DNA of 29,872 bases from an uncultured Planctomycetia bacterium (GTDB taxonomy: Bacteria; Planctomycetota; UBA1135; GCA-002686595), in NCBI GenBank assembly GCA_937952135.1, contig CALFYL010000362.1, positions 1 to 29,872 of the forward strand. Direction: 5' to 3'. Under the pieces are notes generated by a model that saw nothing but the letters and a program-made list of their open reading frames with translations, was not told the DNA's origin and did no database searches. Below are positions 7,847-16,668 of this stretch, in pieces. Each line of letters begins with the position of its first letter. Within the stretch, counting starts at the first letter, position 1. Both the position numbers and the translations under genes were made by a program.

Positions 7847-8691
7847 GCGCACTCCATGCGGTGCAGGAACGGGTCGAGGTAGGCGAAGCGCTCGCAGGCG
7901 CTGTCGAGCAGCTCGTAGCCGCTCGTGCGCCCGTCGCACCACTGCTTCAAGCCCTCCATGTCCATCAGCGGCCGGACCCTCGAGTCGTCGTAGCGCATCG
8001 ACATGAGCAGCGTTTCGAAGCGCGCGACGAGCGCGGCCGGCGCGCCGTCGAGCACGGTGAAGTTGCAGTGGTCGAACTTCTGGGTCTGCGCCAGCACGCG
8101 CGTGGCCGCGGGCGCGTAGAGCCCTTCGTTCGTGAACGCCAGGTGGTTTCCGTCGAGCATGCACGCCGCGTCGACCTCGCCCGCGAGCAGCGCGCGCGCC
8201 GCATCGCGCTCGCCGCCCACGTGGTCGCCATGCTTGCCGACGAGCACGTCGAAACGCCGCACGTGGAAGTCCCGCTCGGCGAGCAACCCCTCCCGCGCCA
8301 GGTGCTCGAGCGGAATCAGCGTGGCCTGCGGCGAGTCGCCCGCGCCGCAACCGACGGTCTTTCCGCGCAGATCGGCCACGGTGCGTAGCGGCGAGTCCGC
8401 GCGCACGACGACGAGCGAAGTGAGGTCGCGGTCGGTGTCGCGCATCGCGATCGCCTGCGCCACTCGGCCCCTCGCTCGCGCGACGCGCTGCGCCTGCAGC
8501 CAGGCGAGCGGCGAGTTCCATGCGACATGGAACGCGCCCGCGAAGTGCTGCTCCACCTGACGCTCGTAGTTCGAGTACAGCACGTAGTCGAAGTCGAGCC
8601 CCTGGCTCGCGAACCAGCGTTGGAACCCGTCCCAGATCGGGACCACCTTGGCGTCGTAGGCGACGGCGCCGAGCACGAGGGTCGTTGTCAT
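7843..8691 (-). CDS. PhnD-type substrate-binding-protein fold without a signal peptide
   Basis: The 282-residue protein starts MTTTLVLGAVAYD and resembles PhnD-like phosphonate/phosphite binding proteins. Supporting segments are SNYERQVEQHFAG (about 40-52), HVAWNSPLAWLQA (about 55-67), SLVVVRADSPL, DLRGKTVGCGAGDSPQATLI (the typical second-lobe entry), and GEVDAACMLDGN. Known members are exported lipoproteins or periplasmic proteins, but here there is no signal peptide or lipobox. No transporter permease or ATPase is nearby. The start is an ATG 12 nt after the flavoprotein stop, with an AGGA overlapping that stop. Related folds work as cytoplasmic enzymes (MqnA/MqnD, THI5), so an enzymatic or ligand-handling role is possible. 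Seven or so Cys residues are spread through the protein. Confidence 0.75.
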   Translation of the reverse strand: MTTTLVLGAVAYDAKVVPIWDGFQRWFASQGLDFDYVLYSNYERQVEQHFAGAFHVAWNSPLAWLQAQRVARARGRVAQAIAMRDTDRDLTSLVVVRADSPLRTVADLRGKTVGCGAGDSPQATLIPLEHLAREGLLAERDFHVRRFDVLVGKHGDHVGGERDAARALLAGEVDAACMLDGNHLAFTNEGLYAPAATRVLAQTQKFDHCNFTVLDGAPAALVARFETLLMSMRYDDSRVRPLMDMEGLKQWCDGRTSGYELLDSACERFAYLDPFLHRMECA

Positions 8692-8703
8692 CTGCGCGAG
8701 TTC

Positions 8704-9825
8704 CTAGAAGAGCGGCAGTCCGCAGACGGCCTTGCCGATGAAGTCGTAGAGCTGGTCGCTCGTCGGCGCCATGACCAGCGCCGCGCGCGCGTCGCGGAAG
8801 CGCCGCTCGACGCCGACGTCCTTGCGGAAGGCCTGGCCGCCGCACACGCGCATCGCGGTGTCGAGCACCTCGCGCGCCGACTCGGCCGTGGCGGCCTTCA
8901 CTTCGAGCACGCGCAGCATCGCGTCCGCGCGGCCGCTCTCGAGCGCCGCGAGCGTGTCGAGCCACAGCGCGCGCGCCATGTCGGTCTGGATGCGCATGCG
9001 CGCGACGTAGGCGCGAATCGTCGGCATTTCGCTCAGCGCGCTGCCTGCGAGGTGCGCGTACTTCGACGCGCTCGCGTGCTCGGCGGTTTTCTCGACCGCG
9101 GCTTCCATCATGCCCAGGGAACCGGCGGAGATGAGCACGCTGAAGAGCGGCAGCACGCTCTGCATCATGATCCCGAAGCCTTCGCCGTCGGCGCCGAGGC
9201 GCTGCGCCGCGGTCACGCGCACGCCGGCGGCCTTCACCGGCGCCGAATCGTTGCCGCGCAGGCCGAGGCCGTCGAATCCGCCGTCGATCGCGAGGCCCTT
9301 GGAGTTGCGCGCGACGAGCCACAGCGAACTCGCGCCCTCGCCGCTGACGGGCTTGCTCGACCACACGTACGCATCCGCGTGGCTCGCCGACGTGACCCAG
9401 CTCTTCGACGCGTCGAGCGCGAACTCCGCGCCTTCCGCGCGCGCGGTGCTCGTCGGCGCCCAGAAGTGCGAGCGCGATCCGCTCTCGCTGAAGGCGAGCG
9501 TCGAGAGGTGGCGGCCCGCGGCGACCGCGCGGCGCACGTCCACGGCCCCGTACTTCTCGAGCACCGCGGCGCCGCTGTAGTGCATGGTCAGCACCATCGC
9601 GCTCGAGCCGCACTCGCGCGCGAGGCGCTCGATCACCTCCGCCGCCTGCCGCATCCCGAGCCCGTGGCCGCCGACATCCTTCGACGAAAGGAGGCCGAAC
9701 AGTCCGTGCTCGCGCGCGGCGTCGATCGAGGCCTTGGGAAACTCAGCCTCCGCGTCGACTCGAAGCGCGTGTTCGCGGGCGACTTCGGCGACGGCGGCGG
9801 CGGCGGCGAGGTGGTCGTAGCTCAT
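8704..9825 (-). CDS. Acyl-CoA-dehydrogenase-like flavoprotein
   Basis: A 373-residue protein with the whole ACAD fold: helical N-terminal domain (LFGLLSSKDVGGHG at 42-55), FAD-contacting AFSESGSRSHFW (111-122), KSWVTSASHAD (141-151), GLRGNDS (188-194), a C-terminal helical domain, and MRVCGGQAF (325-333). At the site of the YEGT catalytic Glu of medium- and short-chain enzymes I read MAPT (352-355), putting Ala at the Glu position. Helix G (LPLFSVLISAGSLG) also lacks the alternative Glu of isovaleryl-CoA-type enzymes. That favours a flavin monooxygenase or other non-dehydrogenase role, as in DszC-like relatives. It is the first gene of a three-gene unit. The ATG at 9825 has no clear Shine-Dalgarno sequence. 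Confidence 0.8.
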   Translation of the reverse strand: MSYDHLAAAAAVAEVAREHALRVDAEAEFPKASIDAAREHGLFGLLSSKDVGGHGLGMRQAAEVIERLARECGSSAMVLTMHYSGAAVLEKYGAVDVRRAVAAGRHLSTLAFSESGSRSHFWAPTSTARAEGAEFALDASKSWVTSASHADAYVWSSKPVSGEGASSLWLVARNSKGLAIDGGFDGLGLRGNDSAPVKAAGVRVTAAQRLGADGEGFGIMMQSVLPLFSVLISAGSLGMMEAAVEKTAEHASASKYAHLAGSALSEMPTIRAYVARMRIQTDMARALWLDTLAALESGRADAMLRVLEVKAATAESAREVLDTAMRVCGGQAFRKDVGVERRFRDARAALVMAPTSDQLYDFIGKAVCGLPLF

Positions 9826-9842
9826 CGTTGGGCTCGTGGGGG

Positions 9843-9864
9843 GATGCGCGAGGCGCCTCGCATC
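9843..9864 (-). promoter_or_regulatory. Near-perfect inverted repeat before the flavoprotein gene
   Basis: Arms gatgcg(cg)aggc and gcctcgcatc form a dyad with a 2-nt bulge and a perfect 12-bp core, cgaggcgcctcg. It lies 17 nt upstream of the ATG at 9825, where a repressor would block transcription or early elongation. It could equally be an mRNA hairpin hiding the start. No regulator gene is adjacent. Confidence 0.35.
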
Positions 9865-9899
9865 GCCCGCGCGCCCACGGGCTAGCTCGGTCGCCGCTC

Positions 9900-9920
9900 C
9901 GACCCGGTCACGCCGGGTCG
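9900..9920 (-). terminator. Hairpin between the carboxylase operon and the flavoprotein gene
   Basis: A perfect 8-bp inverted repeat (cgacccgg / ccgggtcg) with a 5-nt loop sits in the 242-nt gap at 9826-10067. Both neighbours read on the minus strand, so it may end the carboxylase transcript or regulate the next unit. There is no T-run. The rest of the gap holds only a weaker dyad (tcacggg at 9941-9947 with cccgtga at 9991-9997). Confidence 0.35.
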
Positions 9921-10067
9921 AGGAAGGGCTCAGCGAAAATTCACGGGGACGCGGAGGTTCATGCGAGATTCGCCCCGCGAGACCGCGGGTCCCGTGACGT
10001 TAGTGCACCGGCGCGCACCCGTCCACTCGCCGCCCGGGGGCATCGACGCCCCGCGGCCGAACCGAAC

Positions 10068-10570
10068 CTACGGCGCGACCAACGTCACGAGTTTCGCGCC
10101 GCTGCTCACGGCTTCCTTCTCGCGCACGTGCAGGGCCTTCACGACTCCCGCGCCCGGCGCGCCGATCTCGTTCTGCATCTTCATCGCCTCGAGCACGAGC
10201 AACGGCTGGCCCTTCTCGACGCTCTCGCCTTCCTTGACGAGCAGCTTGACCACGACGCCCGGCATGTTGCTCTTGACGACGCCGCCGCCCTTGGTCGACT
10301 CGCGCTCGGCCGCGTGCGCCGCGCGCTCGCGTTCGTCCTCGATCTCGACCGCGTAGAGCCGCCCCGCGATCGAGCAGGTCACGCTGTGCTCGTCGCCCTC
10401 GATCGACATGCCCCACGAGCGGCCGCCCTCGATCAGCGCCACCTGGCCGAGGCTGTCGACTTCTTCGTAGGAGAGGTCCATCGGCCGCCCGTCGACGGCG
10501 ATTTCGAGTTTGCCCAAGCGCTCGACGAGCTCGACCTCGCGCGCGCGGCCGTTCACCGTGACGAAGTACT

Positions 10571-10574
<4 letters not shown>
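10068..10574 (-). CDS. Biotin carboxyl carrier protein of an acyl-CoA carboxylase
   Basis: A 168-residue carrier that shuttles carboxylated biotin between biotin carboxylase and a carboxyltransferase. The C-terminal biotinyl domain (about 96-168) contains SNMPGVVVKLLV, the biotinylation motif EAMKM with Lys132, and the closing GAKLVTLVAP. Residues 1-80 form beta-strands (YFVTVNGRAREVEL, LEIAVDGRPMDL) like the linker region before the biotinyl domain in propionyl- and methylcrotonyl-CoA carboxylase alpha chains. Its ATG at 10574 overlaps the biotin carboxylase TGA by 4 nt, with GGGAG about 10 nt before it. The pair looks like an alpha subunit split in two. Confidence 0.9.
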
Positions 10575-12127
<1,553 letters not shown>

Positions 12128-12173
12128 GCGGTGCGGACTCGGGCGCGGCGTCGAGGGGGCGAGCGGGCCGCGG

Positions 12174-12201
12174 ATTGTAGGGGCGTCCGAGGCGCCCGCA
12201 A
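12174..12201 (-). promoter_or_regulatory. Candidate sigma-70-type promoter for the biotin carboxylase operon
   Basis: On the minus strand TTGCGG (12196-12201) and TACAAT (12174-12179) are 16 nt apart. The -10 element is a near-consensus hexamer in otherwise very GC-rich DNA. The start codon at 12127 follows after a leader of roughly 40 nt. The position fits a promoter driving both the carboxylase and the carrier gene. Confidence 0.5.
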
Positions 12202-12286
12202 CGGCGCTTCAGGGCCCGGCGCGCCCCACGCGCGCCCCACGCACGCTCGCGAGGCGCTCTGCCGAACTGCGCTGGCCCGCCCGATT

Positions 12287-12317
12287 CATGAACTCGCGGA
12301 GCCGAACGCGGTTCATG
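12287..12317 (-). terminator. Hairpin downstream of the SDR/DUF2867 gene
   Basis: Arms catgaac-cgcg and cgcg-gttcatg form an 11-bp stem with one bulged T and an 8-nt loop. It begins 6 nt past the stop codon at 12324-12326. No T-run follows on the minus strand. Because the arms are less GC-rich than their surroundings, chance seems less likely than for other hairpins here. It could alternatively be an operator for the operon that starts downstream. Confidence 0.4.
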
Positions 12318-12323
12318 TGAAGC

Positions 12324-13766
12324 TCAGGACTTCGCCCGCAGCGCTCGCTTTGCGATGGCGCGCAACATGGCCTCGAAGACCCACTGATGGAGCGGCCACA
12401 CGCTGTACCAATAGGCGAGACCGAGCAATCCGACGGGCTCGAAGCTGGCGGTCTGCCGGATCGTTGCGCCGCCGCCTTCGGGTGCGACGCTGAATTCGAG
12501 CCAGGCCCGGCCGGGCAGCCGCATCTCGGCCGACAGCAGGAGCCTTCGGTCCGGTTCGAGGGCCTCGACGCGCCAGCAGTCGACCACATCACCCACTCGT
12601 AGCTGATCGGGATGGCGGCGGCCGCGGCGCATGCCGACACCGCCGACGAGCAGATCGAGCCACCCGCGCAGGATCCACAGCGCGTTCGCGCTGTACCAAC
12701 CGCTCCCACCGCCGATTCGTCGAATCGGCGTGAAGGCTGCAGCAGGCGGCGCGTTCACATGCACGGTGCGCGAGTCGACGAGGCGGCTGCCGAACCGTGC
12801 GCCGCCCCAGTTGCGAACAGCGCCCGCGGACGACAAGGAATCGGACCAGCGCGGCGCGGCGAAGTCGCGCCGTTCGGAACTCAGCGCGCGCGCAATCGCA
12901 TCACGGACTCCCATCGGGCGCAGAGCGAAGGCTTGCAGCGCGTCGCCGTTTGTGACCACCGTCGCGTGGCGCATGCTCTCGACCAGCTTGCGGCCGACGC
13001 GTGCGTAGAGCGGCGTGATCAAGGCCAGCCAGAGCGACGAGAGTCGCGGAGTGAGGACCGGCACGCGGATCATCCAGCGTCGCAGCCCTCGCTGGCTCGC
13101 GTACTCCTGCATGATTTCGCCGTAGGAGACGACATCCGCTCCGCCGATCTCCAGAACACGGCTAGCGTCCAGCGTCAGCGATCGCGCGGCTACGAGGTAG
13201 GCGATCAAGTCGTCGATCGCGATGGGTTGAGCGGCGGTATCGACCCAGCGCGGTGTGATCATCACGGGCAGTCGCTCCACGAGCGCGCGCACCATTTCGA
13301 ACGAGAGGCTGCCTGAGCCGATCACGATGGAAGCGCGCAGCTCGAGCACCGGGACCGACCCCGCGCGCAGCACGGCGCCGACCTCGTGGCGACTGCGCAA
13401 GTGCGCCGAGAGCTGCGCCTCGTCGACCCCCAGTCCACCGAGGTACACGATGCGACGCACCCCCTCAGCGTGCGCGGCGACGGCGAAGTTCTCCGCGGCG
13501 CTTCGCTCCTGTGCCTCGAAACCCTCACGCTCACCCATCGAGTGCACCAGGTAGTAGGCGCAGTCCACGCCCGCGAAGGCCGGCGCGAGCGTTGCCGGCG
13601 CCGAAAGGTCGCCAGCGACCGCGTGCGTGTTCGGCCCCATACGGCCTTCGAGGTGCTCAGGGCGTCGCGCCAAACACCGCACGTGCGCACCCGTGGCTTC
13701 GAGCGCGGGCAGCAATCGACCGCCCACGTAGCCCGTCGCGCCCGTGAGCAAAATCAGGCCGGACAT
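12324..13766 (-). CDS. NAD(P)-binding SDR-type protein with C-terminal DUF2867 domain
   Basis: A 480-residue protein. The N-terminal Rossmann domain of the atypical SDR/NmrA kind shows LLTGATGYVGGRLLPAL (6-22), AYYLVHSM and VRRIVYLGGLG. There is no clear Tyr-x-x-x-Lys pair, so it may sense or bind the nucleotide rather than catalyse a classical SDR reaction. From about residue 335 the sequence (VDSRTVHVNAPPAAAFTPI..., RVGDVVDCWRVEALEPDRR, RLPGRAWLEF, WYSVWPLHQWVFEAML) matches the DUF2867 type of lipid-cavity-like domain that follows such SDRs in many bacteria. The function is not established. A -10-like TAGCGT ends 6 nt before the ATG with no Shine-Dalgarno sequence, suggesting a leaderless transcript. 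Confidence 0.8.
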   Translation of the reverse strand: MSGLILLTGATGYVGGRLLPALEATGAHVRCLARRPEHLEGRMGPNTHAVAGDLSAPATLAPAFAGVDCAYYLVHSMGEREGFEAQERSAAENFAVAAHAEGVRRIVYLGGLGVDEAQLSAHLRSRHEVGAVLRAGSVPVLELRASIVIGSGSLSFEMVRALVERLPVMITPRWVDTAAQPIAIDDLIAYLVAARSLTLDASRVLEIGGADVVSYGEIMQEYASQRGLRRWMIRVPVLTPRLSSLWLALITPLYARVGRKLVESMRHATVVTNGDALQAFALRPMGVRDAIARALSSERRDFAAPRWSDSLSSAGAVRNWGGARFGSRLVDSRTVHVNAPPAAAFTPIRRIGGGSGWYSANALWILRGWLDLLVGGVGMRRGRRHPDQLRVGDVVDCWRVEALEPDRRLLLSAEMRLPGRAWLEFSVAPEGGGATIRQTASFEPVGLLGLAYWYSVWPLHQWVFEAMLRAIAKRALRAKS

Positions 13767-13772
13767 CCCGGG

Positions 13773-13778
13773 ACGCTA
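13773..13778 (-). promoter_or_regulatory. Candidate -10 element placing a leaderless start
   Basis: On the minus strand the sequence reads GGTAGCGT, then 6 nt, then the ATG at 13766. A transcript begun 6-7 nt after the -10 would start at or next to the ATG. No Shine-Dalgarno sequence is present. Confidence 0.35.
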
Positions 13779-13861
13779 CCACGGCCGCGCCTCACTCTCG
13801 GTGCGCGAGAGCCGCCGGGGACGAAGCTTCTGCGTTCCGGGTGCGCGGCGAGCGATGCGGG

Positions 13862-14317
13862 CTAGCGGCCGTTCGTCGGCGCCGCATCCGCCGAGCAGAT
13901 GTAGTCGTGCAACGCGTCCAGTTCGGCTTCGCGCGCGCGCAGGTCCTCGCGCAACAAATCGCGCAAGCTCACCACTCCCAGCAGGCGGCCGCTCGCGTCG
14001 ACGACAGGCAGGTGGCGCACGTGCAGGCGCTGCATCTCGCACTCCACGGCTTCGACCGGTTCGTCGCAGCGCGCGAACAGCAGGCGCGTGGACATCACTT
14101 CCTCGAGCGTGACTTGCGCGGGGTTGCGGCCCGGCGCCACGACCCGCGTCATCAAGTCGCGCTCGGTGAAGATGCCCACCGGGCGCCCGAGGGGATCGGC
14201 GATGACCACCGCCCCTACGTTGCGCGCCGTCATCGCCCGCGTGGCCTCGAGCACGCTCGTGTGCCGCTCGAGCACCAAGGGCGAACGTTGCGTGATCAGA
14301 CTCTCGATTCGGCTCAT
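13862..14317 (-). CDS. CBS-pair domain protein
   Basis: A 151-residue protein of two CBS motifs: about 5-60 (IESLITQRSPLVLE..., GAVVIADPLGRPVGIFTERDL) and 70-124 (LEEVMSTRLLFARCDEPVEA..., HLPVVDASGRLLGVVSLRDL). A short acidic and Arg-rich helix follows, ending ALHDYICSADAAP, which is common in stand-alone CBS proteins. These bind adenylates and are thought to report energy state. The target here is unknown. An in-frame ATG at 14371 would add 18 residues, but the GAGAGG at 14324-14329 directly precedes the ATG at 14317, which is chosen. The gene diverges from the membrane protein at 14505. Confidence 0.85.
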   Translation of the reverse strand: MSRIESLITQRSPLVLERHTSVLEATRAMTARNVGAVVIADPLGRPVGIFTERDLMTRVVAPGRNPAQVTLEEVMSTRLLFARCDEPVEAVECEMQRLHVRHLPVVDASGRLLGVVSLRDLLREDLRAREAELDALHDYICSADAAPTNGR

Positions 14318-14489
14318 TGCGCACCTCTCTTTGAAGAAGCAGCCTGAAAGCGTCGAACTCGACTCGTGCAAGAGTCAGCCTAGCCGCCGCGCGCGTTCCT
14401 TGGGAGCGTCGCTCGAAATCGTCATTCCAAAGCACGCCCCAGGTCGGAAGGAAGTTCCGGCGACGGCGGAAGGGCCTCGGCGGCGCACC

Positions 14490-14495
14490 TATACT
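14490..14495 (+). promoter_or_regulatory. Candidate -10 element placing a leaderless start
   Basis: CCTATACT (TATACT at 14490-14495) lies 9 nt before the ATG at 14505, with no Shine-Dalgarno sequence between. Transcription would start within about 3 nt of the ATG. No good -35 is visible. Confidence 0.4.
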
Positions 14496-14504
14496 CCCCG
14501 GCCG

Positions 14505-16526
14505 ATGGATTCGACGCCGCGCCGCGCCTTCGGACTGGTCCTCGCCCTGGCGCTGTACTTCGGCCTGCGCGCGCTCATCCTCGCGAGCAACTTCGACGAG
14601 GTCGCCATGCCGCAGTACGAGTTGTTCCCGATGGGGACGATTCCGCTGCTCTTCGGAGTCGACGGCGGCCTGCCCATCGCACGGCTGTACGACAACGCCG
14701 CGGGGCAGCTCCTGGTCGGGTTGCTGGCGCTGCCGAGCTACGCGCTGTTCGGCTCGAGCTACCTCGCGCTCAAGCTTGTGCCGCTGCTGCTCGGCGCGGC
14801 GACGCTGGTGCTCGTTTGGAAGTCGGTGGACGAGCTCGCCGACCGCCGCGCGGCCGACGCATCGGCGCTGCTCTTCGCGCTCGCACCCACGACGCTCACG
14901 AAGTACTCGCTGATGGCGTCGGGCAACCACTTCGAGACGCTCGCCTTCACCGCGCTTGCCCTGTGGTGCTGGGTTCGCGTGCAGCGCCGCGGCGCGAGCC
15001 CCGTTCGCCTCGCGCTCTTCGGCGCAACTTGCGGCTTCGCGCTGTTCGTGTTCCTGGGCGCACTCACACCGATCGCGCTCCTGCTGCTCGCGCATTTCGG
15101 ACTCCGCGGGCTGCGCGCGAGCTTGCGCGACGCGCCGTGGCTCGGCGCCGGCTTCGCGGTCGGTCTCGCGCCGCTCGTGGGGCTGAACCTCGCGACCGGC
15201 GCGCGCGGGCTCGAGTTCCTGCACGCGAAGTTCGGCGCGTCGGACAAGTCCTTCGACGGCGGCGCGGCGCTCGAGCGCCTCGGGGAGTTCGTGTTCGAGC
15301 ACCTTCCCGCCGCCACGCAGTTCCGCGACCTCGGTCCCGTGCCCGCGAGCGTCGCGCGCTGGGCGTTTTTCGCGGTGTTCGCGCTCTCCTACGTCGCGCT
15401 GCTCCCGCTCGCGGCTCGCACGCTTCGCGAGCTCTTCCGGCGCTGGTTCGCGCGTGCGGCGGCGCCGAGCGGACCCGAGCCGGCGGGAGCGCTCGCGCTG
15501 CTCGCCTGCGCCTATTTGCCGCTGACGGCGCTCGCGTTCTCGATCAGCAGCTTGAAGATCGAGCCGAAGCTCCCGCCGATGGACGCCGAGGGCTACCGCT
15601 ACTTCAACACGCATTTTTTCTTCGCGACGGTCGTGATCGCGCTCGCCGGCTGGCGCCTGCGCGAGCGCGCGAGCCACGGCGGATCCGCCACCCGGAACGT
15701 CGTCGGGCGCGCGCTCGTCGGCGTCGCGCTGCTCAGCGGCTGCTTCAACTTCGCGCTCGTCGACTGGAGCTTCGAACGCCCGAACGTCGGCGCCTACTAC
15801 GACGGCTTCAAGCTGCGCCAGGTCGCGACGCAACTGCTCACGCCGCGCAACGGCTACACGCACGAGCAAGTCGTCGCGATGATCGAGAGCTACCCGCGCG
15901 AGTACCGGCCGTGGCTCTACCAGGGCGTCGGCCGCGCTTTCGCCGCAAAACGCTTCCTCGCGAGCCGCGGCGGCGAGCTCGAGCTGTGGAACGTGCTCGA
16001 CACCTTCCCCGCGGCGCGGCGCGGCGACGTGGCGCGCGGCTTCGGCACTTTTTTCCGGCACATGGGGCGCGTGCGCAGCGAAGAACTCGATGCGCGCTTC
16101 GTCGCACTCGCGAGCGAGCGCCTCGCCGCGAACGATCCGCTCGCCCCGGCGGCGCTCGAAGGTCTCGCACTCGACTGGGAGATCCCGATGGCCTGGGACC
16201 TCGCGCGCGACATGGGCGAGATGGAGTCGTTCTTCGTGACGCTGCCCCACGAGCTCCGCGGGCCCTACTCGCGAGGCTTCGGCGCCGCGTGCGGCCGCAA
16301 ACTGCGTCGCGGACTGCCCTACGATGTCGAATTGGTGCGCGCGGCGTCGGCGCGCGTTCCGCTCGAGTACCGAACGCCGTTCAGCGAAGGCGTCGGCGCG
16401 GGACTCGTCGAAGGCGTGCGGCCGGCGCAAGGTGAGTACGACCCCGTGCAAGTGCTCGGCGAACTCGCCGACCGCGACGCGATCGAGCGCGGAAGCGCCC
16501 GGCGAAGCGCCGAGCTCGACGCGTAG
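14505..16526 (+). CDS. Polytopic membrane protein (GT-C-like) with C-terminal GxG repeats
   Basis: A 673-residue protein. Residues 8-27, 66-82, 88-106, 118-133, 145-158, 168-200, 212-230, 284-304, 328-348, 368-383 and 400-415 are hydrophobic, giving about ten or eleven membrane segments. The overall plan resembles GT-C/PMT-like glycosyltransferases: an acidic FDE pair after the first helix, a long loop, then many helices. Motif support is weak and no donor or acceptor can be named. After residue 425 the protein is soluble, with repeats about 39 residues apart near 463, 501, 580 and 618. Each has a Pro and Arg-rich start followed by a (R/E/Q)G(F/V)G core. The ATG at 14505 is chosen because the frame upstream is not protein-like and a -10 lies directly before it. 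Confidence 0.65.
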   Translation: MDSTPRRAFGLVLALALYFGLRALILASNFDEVAMPQYELFPMGTIPLLFGVDGGLPIARLYDNAAGQLLVGLLALPSYALFGSSYLALKLVPLLLGAATLVLVWKSVDELADRRAADASALLFALAPTTLTKYSLMASGNHFETLAFTALALWCWVRVQRRGASPVRLALFGATCGFALFVFLGALTPIALLLLAHFGLRGLRASLRDAPWLGAGFAVGLAPLVGLNLATGARGLEFLHAKFGASDKSFDGGAALERLGEFVFEHLPAATQFRDLGPVPASVARWAFFAVFALSYVALLPLAARTLRELFRRWFARAAAPSGPEPAGALALLACAYLPLTALAFSISSLKIEPKLPPMDAEGYRYFNTHFFFATVVIALAGWRLRERASHGGSATRNVVGRALVGVALLSGCFNFALVDWSFERPNVGAYYDGFKLRQVATQLLTPRNGYTHEQVVAMIESYPREYRPWLYQGVGRAFAAKRFLASRGGELELWNVLDTFPAARRGDVARGFGTFFRHMGRVRSEELDARFVALASERLAANDPLAPAALEGLALDWEIPMAWDLARDMGEMESFFVTLPHELRGPYSRGFGAACGRKLRRGLPYDVELVRAASARVPLEYRTPFSEGVGAGLVEGVRPAQGEYDPVQVLGELADRDAIERGSARRSAELDA

Positions 16527-16668
16527 CGCGCGAGCCGGTGCGCGCACGGCGTAGGCGCCTTGCGCGGCTGTGGTAGCCTGTCGGTTTGCGCTTCTCGCGC
16601 ACTTCTCACGGCTTTCGAGCCCTTCTGCGCGCCCCCCACGCGCGCCGACCCCGACCTTCGCGCCCTCC

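Noticed and set aside
7847..9613. Upstream extension of the diiron-protein frame (total 993 residues)
   Set aside because: Before the GTG at 7846 the translation is low-complexity and opposes the better-supported PhnD-like and flavoprotein frames.
16526..16545. Hairpin gcgcgc-8 nt-gcgcgc after the membrane protein stop
   Set aside because: Low-complexity GC repeat with a 6-bp stem and no T-run; such elements are expected by chance here.
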